From Amycolatopsis sp. A133 (GTDB lineage Bacteria > Actinomycetota > Actinomycetes > Mycobacteriales > Pseudonocardiaceae): a stretch of 64,000 nt of DNA. Made by a program: the position numbers and the translations under genes. Positions 34,867-42,950 of the stretch are shown here, one piece after another; positions within the stretch are counted from its first letter, which is position 1; every line of letters starts with the position of its first letter. The DNA lies in contig NZ_JAVHJU010000076.1 of assembly GCF_031082405.1 (NCBI RefSeq), forward strand, positions 310,001-374,000. Direction: 5' to 3'. The notes under the pieces are model-generated. The model worked only from the letters and a program-made list of their open reading frames with translations. It was not told the origin of the DNA and made no database searches.

Positions 34867-35574
34867 CTAGGTTCCTTCCGGGCCGGTACGTGCGTGTTTC
34901 TCGGCGGCGCGGAGGATGTCGTTGCCGATCTGCTCGAGGAATTGCCCGGCGGCGGCGAGCCGGGTTCCGACGGCGGTGTCGGCGCCGAAGATGTCGGCGC
35001 CACGCAGCGCGGTGGTGGCGAGTCGCTGGTTGGCGCGGACACCGGCCACCGCGGAGCGGACGCCCGCGTCCTCGTCGAGGAAGTACCGGTGGCGCCGGCT
35101 GTGGCCGTCGCGGCCGCGGCGGATCAGCCCCTGCCGGCGCAGCAGGGCGACCGCGTGCGAGATGGTCGCGGCGCTGACCCGCAGGTGCCGCGCCAGCTCG
35201 ACGGCCGTGTGGCTGCCGGTCCCGGAGGTGAACAGGCAGGCCAGCACGCCGGCGGCGGTGCGCGGCAGGCCGGTCTCGACGAGGACCGCGGTGAGTTCGC
35301 CGGCGTACGCGGCGGCCGTACCGGGATCGGGGCCTGCGTGCGCACCGGTTTCCGGGTGGGCGGGCGGGCGCGGCCGTCGCCTGGCGCGGTGGGTGGTCGC
35401 GAGCTGCGCCAGTTCCGCGCGATAGCGGCCCGGCCCGCCGTTGCGCGCGACCTCGCGGCTCACCGTCGAGGTGGGACGGCCGAGGCCGCGGGCGATGTCG
35501 GCGTAATCCCGGCCCTGCGCCAGCCCCTCGGCGATCCGCTGCCGGTCCGCGCTGGTCAGCCTGCGTCCTGGCAT
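34867..35574 (-). CDS. Two-domain HTH regulator (IS30-like HTH plus MarR/GbsR-like winged helix)
   Basis: 235 residues from ATG 35574, which follows GGAGGAG. Residues 1-50, MPGRRLTSADRQRIAEGLAQ then YADIARGLGRPTSTVSREVA, are an IS30-transposase-like helix-turn-helix; residues 85-170 (LPRTAAGVLACLFTSGTG, HLRVSAATISHAVALLRRQG) are a GbsR-like winged helix. This two-part design is usual in a group of actinomycete regulators. Divergent from the 35799 gene, with the palindrome TCATTGCAATGA between. Confidence 0.85.
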   Translation of the reverse strand: MPGRRLTSADRQRIAEGLAQGRDYADIARGLGRPTSTVSREVARNGGPGRYRAELAQLATTHRARRRPRPPAHPETGAHAGPDPGTAAAYAGELTAVLVETGLPRTAAGVLACLFTSGTGSHTAVELARHLRVSAATISHAVALLRRQGLIRRGRDGHSRRHRYFLDEDAGVRSAVAGVRANQRLATTALRGADIFGADTAVGTRLAAAGQFLEQIGNDILRAAEKHARTGPEGT

Positions 35575-35672
35575 CCGGCCGGCTCCTCCGTTCGGGGTGC
35601 GGGCGGCCAGTATGCCCGGCCGCACGTCGATCTTTGCAACAGGCCGCCGTCCGCGTGCATTAGGCGGCAACG

Positions 35673-35684
35673 TCATTGCAATGA
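35673..35684. promoter_or_regulatory. Palindrome in the divergent promoter
   Basis: TCATTGCAATGA, perfect 12-bp palindrome, 99 bases from the HTH regulator start and 115 bases from the 35799 start. A candidate operator for the adjacent regulator; not repeated elsewhere in the window. Confidence 0.4.
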
Positions 35685-35798
35685 TCATCAGCGAGCCGAG
35701 CTGCACAAACAGCGTTGTTCAGAAAGTGATCTCGTTGACCGGACTTCACCTCATTCCTAACGTTCCGGGCCCAGGCCCAGCAACGTGTGAGGTATCCG

Positions 35799-36794
35799 GT
35801 GAGAGCTCGAGGCATCACGTACGACACCGGCTTCAGCCCCGGCGGGCGGAGTTCGCGCCCCGTTTTCGACGCCGAAGCGGTGCGCCGGGAGATCCGCGTC
35901 ATCGCCGAGGACCTGCACTGCGACGCGGTGCGGATCACCGGCGGTGACCCCGAGCGGCTGGCCGTCGCGGCCCGGCACGCCGCCGACGCCGGGCTGGAGG
36001 TCTGGTTCTCCCCGTTCCCCTGCGAACTGCCGGCGGCAGAACTGGTGCCGTACTTCGCCGGCTGCGCGGACCGCGCCCGGGAGGCGGGGGCGGCGGTGTT
36101 CGTCACCGGCTGCGAGCTGAGCCTGTTCTCCCCCGGTTTTGTCCCGGGGCCCGACAGTCTCGCGAGGATCGACACGGTGATGGGCGGCACGCACGAAGGG
36201 CTGGCCGAGGTGTCCGCGAAGCTGGACCCCGTGCTGGCCGGCATCGTGGCCGCGGTGCGCGCCCGGTTCCGCGGCAAGGTCACCTACGCCTCCGGAACGT
36301 GGGAACAGATCGACTGGACGCCTTTCGACATCGTGAGCGCCGACGCCTACGGCGAGCCCGGCGACGCCCTCCGCCAGGGCGTGCGGGACTATCTCCGGCA
36401 CGGAAAGCCCCTGGCGGCAACGGAATTCGGCTGCTGCACCTACCGCGGCGCCGCCGAACGCGGCGGCGTGGGCTGGCAGGGTGTCATCGACTACGACGCC
36501 GATCCCCCGCACGTCAACGGGAATTACGTCCGCGACGAGGAGGAGCAGGCCCGCCACCTGCGCGAGACGATCGCGGTCTTCGACGAGGAAGGGGTGGACA
36601 CCGCCTTCTGGTTCACCTTCGCCGGCTACGAATACCCGCATCACACCGACCCCCGCTTCGACCTCGACGTGGCGTCCTACGGGGTGTGCAAGCTGATGCC
36701 CGACGGCAGTCTCGCCCCGAAACGGTCCTTCCACGCCATGGCCGAGGCCTACCGATCGAGCCGCACGGTGCCGGTGCCGGTGATCGGAACTTGA
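35799..36794 (+). CDS. TIM-barrel-like protein, often called abortive infection protein; true function unknown
   Basis: 331 residues from GTG 35799, six bases after GAGG. RARGITYDTGFSPGGRSSR, CDAVRITGGDPERLAVAA, LEVWFSPFP, KVTYASGTWEQIDW, DIVSADAY, AATEFGCCTYRGA and FWFTFAGYEYPHH, in order, follow beta-strand ends of a glycosidase-like barrel, with acidic residues at the places glycosidases use them (ATEFGC). Databases often label this type abortive infection protein, without support I know of. A sugar- or glycan-related hydrolase is an inference. Stops inside a hairpin. Confidence 0.7.
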   Translation: MRARGITYDTGFSPGGRSSRPVFDAEAVRREIRVIAEDLHCDAVRITGGDPERLAVAARHAADAGLEVWFSPFPCELPAAELVPYFAGCADRAREAGAAVFVTGCELSLFSPGFVPGPDSLARIDTVMGGTHEGLAEVSAKLDPVLAGIVAAVRARFRGKVTYASGTWEQIDWTPFDIVSADAYGEPGDALRQGVRDYLRHGKPLAATEFGCCTYRGAAERGGVGWQGVIDYDADPPHVNGNYVRDEEEQARHLRETIAVFDEEGVDTAFWFTFAGYEYPHHTDPRFDLDVASYGVCKLMPDGSLAPKRSFHAMAEAYRSSRTVPVPVIGT

Positions 36795-36816
36795 CCGCCG
36801 ATCCTCGACGGTCAAG
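36790..36816. terminator. Bidirectional hairpin between converging genes
   Basis: CTTGACCG (36790-36797) pairs with CGGTCAAG (36809-36816) over an 11-base loop. The stop codons of both converging genes (36792-36794 and 36812-36814) lie in the stem. Confidence 0.7.
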
Positions 36817-37255
36817 CGGGCAGCACGAGTGGCTCGACCCCACCTCCGGGCTCGCGTCGAGGTGAAACTTTCCGACGCCTGATCCGCCAGCCCTGACTCG
36901 TGCGCACGAACTGATCCTCGTAGGTGAAACTGGCCACCGAACCATCTTGGTTCACGGTCATGCCCTTTGACCATGCCCGAGCGCCGTCGCCGTCTTCACC
37001 GACGATGATGTTCGTGACGTGCATGGCGAGCGCACTACCCGGGGCCCGTCGATGCGCGACAGCGATATACGCGTCCAGACGCGACTGGGATGCATCATCG
37101 GCCGGTACCGGCCGCAGACCAAGATCGCTGACGTCAACCTCGAGATCGGGGGTGAACACCTCGCCGAACCGGTCGTAGCTGCCGGCGTCACAGAGGTGAC
37201 CGTGGAGCGCGATCACCTCGTGAATCTCCAGACGGTCGCCGACGCTCAAGCTCAT
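36812..37255 (-). CDS. SnoaL-like (NTF2-fold) protein
   Basis: 147 residues. EIHEVIALHGHLCDAGSYDR, FTPDLEVDVSDLG, AMHVTNIIVGEDGD and FTYEDQFVRTSQGWRIRRR show the cone-shaped NTF2-like fold, with a final WRI strand. Such proteins are isomerases, hydratases or ligand carriers. No gene partner shows which. Its codon use looks a little less GC-biased than the neighbours. Confidence 0.82.
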   Translation of the reverse strand: MSLSVGDRLEIHEVIALHGHLCDAGSYDRFGEVFTPDLEVDVSDLGLRPVPADDASQSRLDAYIAVAHRRAPGSALAMHVTNIIVGEDGDGARAWSKGMTVNQDGSVASFTYEDQFVRTSQGWRIRRRKVSPRREPGGGVEPLVLPA

Positions 37256-37362
37256 TCCAACCCCCGTTGACTCGGTGACGCCTTGGCCGAGGCTAGCAGC
37301 GCGGCACGACAGGTCGCATTCCTCGGCAGGACAGGACGCTTGCCGGTGGGAGAGTTGTGGTC

Positions 37363-37899
37363 ATGGCAGCTGAGCTGACGCCGGGGCGTGGGGTCGTGTT
37401 CGAGACGGATCGCCTGTTGCTCAGGCCTTGGCGGGTGGCCGAGGCTGTTGTCCAGCGTGAGCTGTGGACCGAACGTGATTCACGAGTGCCGCCGCACCGC
37501 CGGATCGACGCGGACGGGCGCCCCACGGTCGCGGAGCTCGAGGATGCGATCCGCGCCGGCCGGCCATCGTCGACCGGGTTGCTGGCGGTAGAGCGGAAGG
37601 CCGCTGGTGACGTCATCGGTTACTGCGGGCTGATCGACAGCGGTCGGGGGTTCGAGGGGGAACCGGAGCTGGCGTTCGAGCTGCTGCGCCGGGTCTGGGG
37701 TCGGGGATACGTGACTGAGGCCTCGAAGGCTGTCTTGGACTGGGCCAGATCGTCCGGGTACGTACGCCTGTGGGCCACGGTCTGGGAGTGGAACACCGCT
37801 TCTCGTCGTGTGCTGGCCAAGCTCGGGTTCACCGAGACCGGGCGGAAGGAAGTGGACGCGGTCCACGGGACCACCCTGTTCCTCGCAAAACGGCTCTGA
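37363..37899 (+). CDS. GNAT-family N-acetyltransferase (RimJ/RimL type)
   Basis: 178 residues from ATG 37363. TDRLLLRPWRVAEAV opens the RimJ/L group; VIGYCGLI, ELAFELLRRVWGRGYVTEAS with the acetyl-CoA-binding WGRGYV pyrophosphate loop, and WNTASRRVLAKLGFTETGR complete the fold. It acetylates an amino group of a small molecule or protein end. The short GTG 37357 start is an alternative. Stand-alone gene. Confidence 0.88.
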   Translation: MAAELTPGRGVVFETDRLLLRPWRVAEAVVQRELWTERDSRVPPHRRIDADGRPTVAELEDAIRAGRPSSTGLLAVERKAAGDVIGYCGLIDSGRGFEGEPELAFELLRRVWGRGYVTEASKAVLDWARSSGYVRLWATVWEWNTASRRVLAKLGFTETGRKEVDAVHGTTLFLAKRL

Positions 37900-37999
37900 C
37901 GCAGCCGGCGTTGCCCCTTCTCCGGTGCGCTCTCCTCGGCATGAGCGGCGTCGCGACAGTTCGGGTCTGCAGTAGCGGCACCCTCGTCGGCGTGGGTGG

Positions 38000-38452
38000 T
38001 CAGCGTGCCCGTTCCCAGAGCGGCAGGCGGAAGGTCGCGTAGGTGAACTTGCCGGTAATCTTCCCGGCGGGGTCGAAGTGGAAGACGTCCAAGCCGTGCC
38101 ACTGCATGCGGCCGCCGTAGCGGAGGCGGGCGAACCACCGCAGCGGGGGTATCGCGTGGCGGCCGTGCGCACCCGTCAGGTCCAGCCGGCACGCCCACCG
38201 GATTGTTGCCCGGCCGCGGGACTCGTCGATCACCTGGTCGTAGACGTCGAAGGTCATCGCGCCGTAGCGGCCGGCGAACTGCGGCGCGAACGCCGCCCGG
38301 ATCGCCGGGAGGCCGCGCAGTTCGGGGCCGCGGCCGGGTAGGTAGCGGGCGTCCTCGGCGAAGAAGGACATGACCCGGTCGAGGTCGGGGTCGTTGAAGG
38401 AGGCCACGAAGGCGTCGATGGTCCGGCTGAGGTCGGTGCCGCTGGCGGTCAT
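38000..38452 (-). CDS. SnoaL-like (NTF2-fold) protein, divergent from a TetR gene
   Basis: 150 residues from ATG 38452. IDAFVASFNDPDLDRVMSFF and YLPGRGPELRGLPAIRAAF are the usual first helices and loop of the fold; GLDVFHFDPAGKITGKFTY ends the sheet. Function not known. The gene diverges from the TetR gene at 38563, and the gap of 110 bases has two tandem inverted repeats, so it is the likely target of that regulator. Confidence 0.82.
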   Translation of the reverse strand: MTASGTDLSRTIDAFVASFNDPDLDRVMSFFAEDARYLPGRGPELRGLPAIRAAFAPQFAGRYGAMTFDVYDQVIDESRGRATIRWACRLDLTGAHGRHAIPPLRWFARLRYGGRMQWHGLDVFHFDPAGKITGKFTYATFRLPLWERAR

Positions 38453-38497
38453 GTGCTTGCCGTTTCGGAGTGGGGAGCGGGTCGGGGCGAGGATATA

Positions 38498-38532
38498 AGA
38501 ACAGCGTCTCTTTAACAAGAGAACATCGTTCT
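38498..38532. promoter_or_regulatory. Tandem inverted repeats, probable TetR operators
   Basis: AGAACATCGTTCT (38520-38532) is a perfect inverted repeat with a three-base spacer; AGAACAGCGTCTC (38498-38510) is an imperfect copy 22 bases away, two helix turns. Between them TCTCTT/AAGAGA also pair. They lie 46 bases before the SnoaL-like gene's start and 31 before tetR. Confidence 0.65.
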
Positions 38533-38562
38533 ACTAAGTGCCGGGTTAGAGTGGTGGCTGCC

Positions 38563-39213
38563 ATGGAAGCGTCGTTTCAGCGGGCCCGGCGTCCGGAACA
38601 GAAGAACCAGCGGCGCGAGATGATCCTCGCCGCCGCCGCCGAGCTCGCCCGGGCTTCGGGGGTGGCCCGGGTCAGCCTGGGTGACATCGGCGCGGCGGTC
38701 GGGCTGGCCAAGTCCAACGTCCTGCGCTACTTCGGCACGCGCGAGGAGATCTACCTGGAGCTGGCGATGCGGGAAGGCGCGGACTGGGCCGCCGCCGCCG
38801 GCGCCGCGCTGCACGGGGCGAGCGGGTTTTCCGCGGCGGCGGCCGCTCTCGCCGGCGCCTACGCCGACCGGCCGTTGTACTGCGACCTCACCACGCACGC
38901 CGAGACGATGCTGGAGCACAACGTGTCGGTCGCGGCCTTGGAGGTCTACAAGCGGTGGGCCATCGACACCTACTTCACCCTGGGTCGGCAGCTCACCACC
39001 GCCTGCCCCGAGCTGACCGGCACCGACGGGGCGTCCTTGGTCATGGCGGCCGGCGCGTTCGTTGCGAAGCTGTTCCCGTTGACCCGTCCCTCGGCCGCGC
39101 TGCGGGAGCTGTACGACCGCGAGCCGGAGATCGCCCGGGTGTTCCCCCCGTTCCGGCCGACGCTGCAGCGCATGATCGCCGCGACCGCGGCCGGCCTGCC
39201 GGCCACCCGCTGA
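38563..39213 (+). CDS. TetR-family regulator
   Basis: 216 residues from ATG 38563; GTG codons at 38551 and 38554 are other options. Helix-turn-helix at residues 20-65: MILAAAAELARASGVARVSL then DIGAAVGLAKSNVLRYFGTR. The C-terminal domain has MLEHNVSVAALEVYKRWAID, usual for TetR_C of YerO/tetracycline-unrelated groups. Target is probably the divergent SnoaL-like gene through the tandem AGAAC-N3-GTTCT sites. Confidence 0.9.
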   Translation: MEASFQRARRPEQKNQRREMILAAAAELARASGVARVSLGDIGAAVGLAKSNVLRYFGTREEIYLELAMREGADWAAAAGAALHGASGFSAAAAALAGAYADRPLYCDLTTHAETMLEHNVSVAALEVYKRWAIDTYFTLGRQLTTACPELTGTDGASLVMAAGAFVAKLFPLTRPSAALRELYDREPEIARVFPPFRPTLQRMIAATAAGLPATR

Positions 39214-39241
39214 CGCGGCCGGCTTTGCCTCAACGAGCCGC

Positions 39242-41512
39242 TCAAACGCCGCCGTCGATGATCGGCAGCTGCAGATAACCCAGGCGTGTGGGGCCCGTGT
39301 GCACCGTGTTGGCAGCGCCGTCGTGGTAGGTGGGGTCGTAGGCGTGGTGCATGCCGTGGGCGACCCCGTCGTAGGGCTGCACGTCCACGCGGATCCGGTG
39401 CCCCTTCTTCAGCAAGCCGGTGCTCGGGATCAATTCGATCTCGACCTCGACCGCCTCGCCCGGGACGAGGGGCGCGTAGTCGGCTTTCCGGTGGGTGTGT
39501 TTGACCGTGTAGCCGGTGCTGCGTGCTTCGTCGATGCGGCGGTGTGACGCCTTCAGCCAGCCCAGCATCAGCGGGATGGGCCGGTCGCCGAAGCCACTCG
39601 TGGCGAATCCGGTGAAGTCGACTTCTTCGCCGCCGTCGTCGATGACCCGTACCGACACGTAGATGTCCATGTCGTGGCTGGTGGACGAGACCACCATGCC
39701 GGCCTTGCCGTAGCCGGCGAGGACCGCATCAGCCGTCAACGGAGCGCTCAGGAACGAGATTCCGGTCGCACCGGGGTCGGACCCGGCCGCCGTGGGATCG
39801 ACGCGCAACGCCGCTCCGGCGGCGGGAGGGACGAGGGCGATCTCCGCCGGGTACGACTCCTCCGCCGTGGCGGTCGGCCGGGTGGTCGTGAGCCGGAGGA
39901 ACCGTCGTTTCCCGGCCGGCTCGGGTGTCTGCGTGGTGGACGCGTCGAAGTACCAGCGGCGGTAGTCGGTGCGGGCGACGGGCCACTCGTTCTCGTGGCG
40001 GACGACCGCGGCACCGTGGCCGGACCGGATCTCGAGGCGGACGGGCGGGGCGGCCATGATGCCGTTGTCGGTTCCCTTGAGCCAGTGGTCGAAGAACGCT
40101 TTGTGCGCGGCGACGGTCTCGGCGGCGTAGGCCTTCTGGAACCAGTCGTCCCAGATGTCGAGCTTCTTGTCCGGAGCGGGCGTGGCCAGATAGGCGTTGC
40201 TGCCGCCGACCTGGTGGAAGTGGGCGGAGTGGGTGGCGGCGGCGACCGCCCAGAGCGGGACGGTGACGCCGGTCAGGTCGGGGCTCATGAAGACGTTCGC
40301 CCGCGGCCCGAAAACGGCGTCCGGATCGGTGTCGCGGAACGGGCTGTCCTGCAGGGTCCGGATGAAGTCGGCGACGTCGGGTTCCCCGACGATCGCGGGG
40401 TCGATCCCGGCGGCTTTCCAGACGGACCAGAACTGCTCGTTGAAGATCCCGCCGTTGTAGGCGACCTCTTCGTAGAGGTCCACGTCCGTGCCGATGGCGA
40501 TCATCGCTTTGAGGTGTTCCGGGTGGAGGCTGGCGGCCTGGTGCTGGCTCATCGCGAGGTAGGACATGCCCCAGGTGCCGACGTTGCCGTTGGACCACGG
40601 TTGCCCGCCCGCCCACTCGATGCAGTCGCGCAGGGCTTCGGCCCCGGCGATACCCCAGGGGGCGAGCTGCCCGGGGCTGTTGCCGGCGCCGGGCATGTCC
40701 GTCCGCACGACCGCGTACCCGTCGGGAACCCAGGACGCGGTGTTGACCGTCTCGTGGTTCTCGAACGGCTGCCCGCCGGGGTTGCCGGAGAAGTAGTCGT
40801 CCTCCATCAGTTCGTGCTCTTCGAGGTCGCCGTCGGTCGCGATGGAGTGGTGGTTGAACGCCTTGCCGTAGGGACCCGAGCTGATGACGACCGGGTAGCT
40901 GCCCGGCTCGGCGGGCCGGAAGACGTCCGCGAGGACGTGCTCGCCGTTGCGCAACGGGATCTCGACGTCGCGGAAGCGCAGGATGCCCATGGCGTTGCGG
41001 CGGACTTCGTTGCGGGCGTTCGCCGGCGTGCACAAAGTCCGCGGCTCGGTGCCCGCGAAGACGCCGGCGTCGTTCAGGTCGCGCAGGAGCGCAACGACCA
41101 CCGGGTCGTCGGCGAACGCCTGAAGTTTGTCGCCGGCGCCGGTGCCCGCAAAATCGGCGTCGTGCCGGAAGTCGATCCGCCGGTGACCGATGATGTCGTG
41201 GACCTCCGGCGCGATCTGCGTCCCGTGGTCCCGGAGGGCCTGCCGGCCGAGGCTGAACACGAACCGGGCCACGTTCGTCAGCCCCGGGTCGCGCAGTTTG
41301 GCGACGTCGCCGTCGACCCGGGCGACGATCTGCGCCAGGTTGACCCGCGGGCGGGCGGAAACGTTGCCGATGGGCGTCGCCCCCACGAGGAAGGCGACGC
41401 GCTCCCCCGCCTCGTACCGGAATTCACCCTGCTCGCCGGTAAGGCCCCGGTGCGTCGGGGTTTCGTACCTGAGGCCGCTGATCGGGCCGGCCAGCAGTCC
41501 TGTGTGGGTCAT
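39242..41512 (-). CDS. CocE/NonD-type (X-Pro dipeptidyl-peptidase-like) hydrolase with an extra N-terminal domain
   Basis: 756 residues. Residues 1-170 form an additional domain beginning GLLAGPISGLRYETPTHRG, then EQGEFRYEAGERVAFLVG, a pattern found at the start of secreted bacterial proteins but here without a signal peptide. The hydrolase starts near 176: FRDVEIPLRNGEHVLADVFR, the nucleophile elbow GTWGMSYLAMSQ (Ser about 317), and a C-terminal jelly-roll (TRLGYLQLP). CocE relatives cleave esters or amide bonds. A 34-bp palindrome lies nine bases upstream of its ATG. Confidence 0.85.
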   Translation of the reverse strand: MTHTGLLAGPISGLRYETPTHRGLTGEQGEFRYEAGERVAFLVGATPIGNVSARPRVNLAQIVARVDGDVAKLRDPGLTNVARFVFSLGRQALRDHGTQIAPEVHDIIGHRRIDFRHDADFAGTGAGDKLQAFADDPVVVALLRDLNDAGVFAGTEPRTLCTPANARNEVRRNAMGILRFRDVEIPLRNGEHVLADVFRPAEPGSYPVVISSGPYGKAFNHHSIATDGDLEEHELMEDDYFSGNPGGQPFENHETVNTASWVPDGYAVVRTDMPGAGNSPGQLAPWGIAGAEALRDCIEWAGGQPWSNGNVGTWGMSYLAMSQHQAASLHPEHLKAMIAIGTDVDLYEEVAYNGGIFNEQFWSVWKAAGIDPAIVGEPDVADFIRTLQDSPFRDTDPDAVFGPRANVFMSPDLTGVTVPLWAVAAATHSAHFHQVGGSNAYLATPAPDKKLDIWDDWFQKAYAAETVAAHKAFFDHWLKGTDNGIMAAPPVRLEIRSGHGAAVVRHENEWPVARTDYRRWYFDASTTQTPEPAGKRRFLRLTTTRPTATAEESYPAEIALVPPAAGAALRVDPTAAGSDPGATGISFLSAPLTADAVLAGYGKAGMVVSSTSHDMDIYVSVRVIDDGGEEVDFTGFATSGFGDRPIPLMLGWLKASHRRIDEARSTGYTVKHTHRKADYAPLVPGEAVEVEIELIPSTGLLKKGHRIRVDVQPYDGVAHGMHHAYDPTYHDGAANTVHTGPTRLGYLQLPIIDGGV

Positions 41513-41520
41513 CGTCGCCT

Positions 41521-41554
41521 CCTCAGGATATCAACGTCCGTTGATATCCTGAGG
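41521..41554. promoter_or_regulatory. 34-bp near-perfect palindrome upstream of the CocE gene
   Basis: Arms CCTCAGGATATCAACG (41521-41536) and CGTTGATATCCTGAGG (41539-41554), two bases apart, perfectly complementary. It lies 9 bases before the hydrolase start, so on the mRNA it would form a stem at the ribosome site, and on DNA it is an ideal site for a dimeric regulator. No other copy in the window and no clearly linked regulator. Confidence 0.7.
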
Positions 41555-41651
41555 TTCACCGTACGCTCTCCGCAGGACCGGGCACCCCGCCGGGCCGATG
41601 CCGCCACCGCGGCGTCCGCATCCGGACGCCACGCCTCGTCCGAATTCCGGC

Positions 41652-42950
41652 TCAGCCCAGCACCGTGCCCGAGTTCGCGGTGTTCCGGTTGCGCTTGCGG
41701 GAGAACGCACCCAGGTCGATCTCCAGGCCGGTGCGCGGAGCCCGGAACCGGACGGGCACGGCGTCGTGGTCGGCGCCGCTCTCCACCCGGTTGATCAGCT
41801 CCGTCATCAGCTGCCCCACGACCGGCGCGTTCTTGAACTGGTTGCCGCTCGTTCCGATCGCGAGGTAGAAACCCTCGAGCCCGGTGCGGTCGTAGATCGG
41901 TGTCCAATCGTCGGCGACGTCGTAAACGCCCACCACGCCGCGCGCCCGGTTGGGCACCGCCAGGTCGGGCAACCGCCGCGCGGCCCGTGTCACCTGAGCC
42001 TCGAAGACCGCGGCCGTCGGGTGAATGCCGACGGCGTCCGGGTCGTCGGTCCACTGCAGCGGATCGCACTCCGGTTCCGTGCCGCCGACGAGCAGGTCCC
42101 CGCCCGCTTCACCGCGGAAATAGGTGCCCAGATCCATGTCCGCCACCACCGGCCCGCCATAGCCCTCCCGGACCGGCACGTGCGCCACTTCCTGCCTCAT
42201 CGGGCGCACCCCGACCGTGAAGCCGGCACCCACGCCGGCCAAGCGATTCACCGCGCCCGACCACGGACCGGCCGCGTTGACCACGACGGCACAGGGGATC
42301 CGGGTGCCGTCCGACAGCCGCACCGACGTCACGCGCCCGCCGGCCTGCTCCACCGCTGTCACCGTGCTGCGGAAGCGGAACTCCGCCCCGCACGCCGAGG
42401 CCGCGGCCGCGAGGTTCACGGCGGCGAGGCTCGGGTCCGAGACGTAACCGGCGTCCGGGGTGTACACGCCGCCGAGCGAGTGTTGTGCGTCCTCCCAGAA
42501 TTCCTCGTCGTCGAGCCGCTTCGGCGGCCAATAGCGGCCGGTGTTGATACCGGGAACGCGCTCGGCCAAGGTCGTGCTGTCCCATTCCTCGTAGGGAACG
42601 CCGATCTCGTCGAACAGCGGAAGCCAGGACGTGCGCGGAGCCGCCTCGACGTCCAGCATGACCAGCCCGCTCCGGCGGAACACCGCGAGGTCGCCGACAT
42701 CGTGCCCGAGGTGGCCGGCCCAGTCGAGCCAGCCGAAGTGCGCCTCCCACGCCGTCGCCACCCCGGCGGTGGTGGAGAAGTTGAACCGGACGATCGCACT
42801 CGACGCCGAGGTCGACCCCTGGCCGGCCCCGGCGGCCCGATCGAGCACGGCAACCCGGTGCCCCGCCCGGGCCAGCTCGAGGGCGATCGACGAACCGATC
42901 ACCCCGGCCCCGATCACGACCACATCGGCACTCCGGCGCTCACCGGGCAC
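41652..42950 (-). CDS. FAD-dependent oxidoreductase of the D-amino-acid/sarcosine oxidase group
   Basis: 432 residues. ADVVVIGAGVIGSSIALELA binds FAD; GSTSASSAIVRFNFSTTAGV is the second flavin loop; GVVGVYDVADDWTPIYDRTG and IGTSGNQFKNAPVVGQLM close the flavin site. The group oxidises N-methyl or alpha-amino groups with oxygen. It is the third gene of the operon amidohydrolase-esterase-oxidase (11-base overlap with the esterase), so the sequence of steps could be amide hydrolysis, ester hydrolysis, then amine oxidation. Confidence 0.9.
   Translation of the reverse strand: MPGERRSADVVVIGAGVIGSSIALELARAGHRVAVLDRAAGAGQGSTSASSAIVRFNFSTTAGVATAWEAHFGWLDWAGHLGHDVGDLAVFRRSGLVMLDVEAAPRTSWLPLFDEIGVPYEEWDSTTLAERVPGINTGRYWPPKRLDDEEFWEDAQHSLGGVYTPDAGYVSDPSLAAVNLAAAASACGAEFRFRSTVTAVEQAGGRVTSVRLSDGTRIPCAVVVNAAGPWSGAVNRLAGVGAGFTVGVRPMRQEVAHVPVREGYGGPVVADMDLGTYFRGEAGGDLLVGGTEPECDPLQWTDDPDAVGIHPTAAVFEAQVTRAARRLPDLAVPNRARGVVGVYDVADDWTPIYDRTGLEGFYLAIGTSGNQFKNAPVVGQLMTELINRVESGADHDAVPVRFRAPRTGLEIDLGAFSRKRNRNTANSGTVLG

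Noticed and set aside
41509..42069. 186-codon minus frame over the palindrome
   Set aside because: Shadow of the FAD oxidase in another frame; the stop at 41652 of that gene is well supported.
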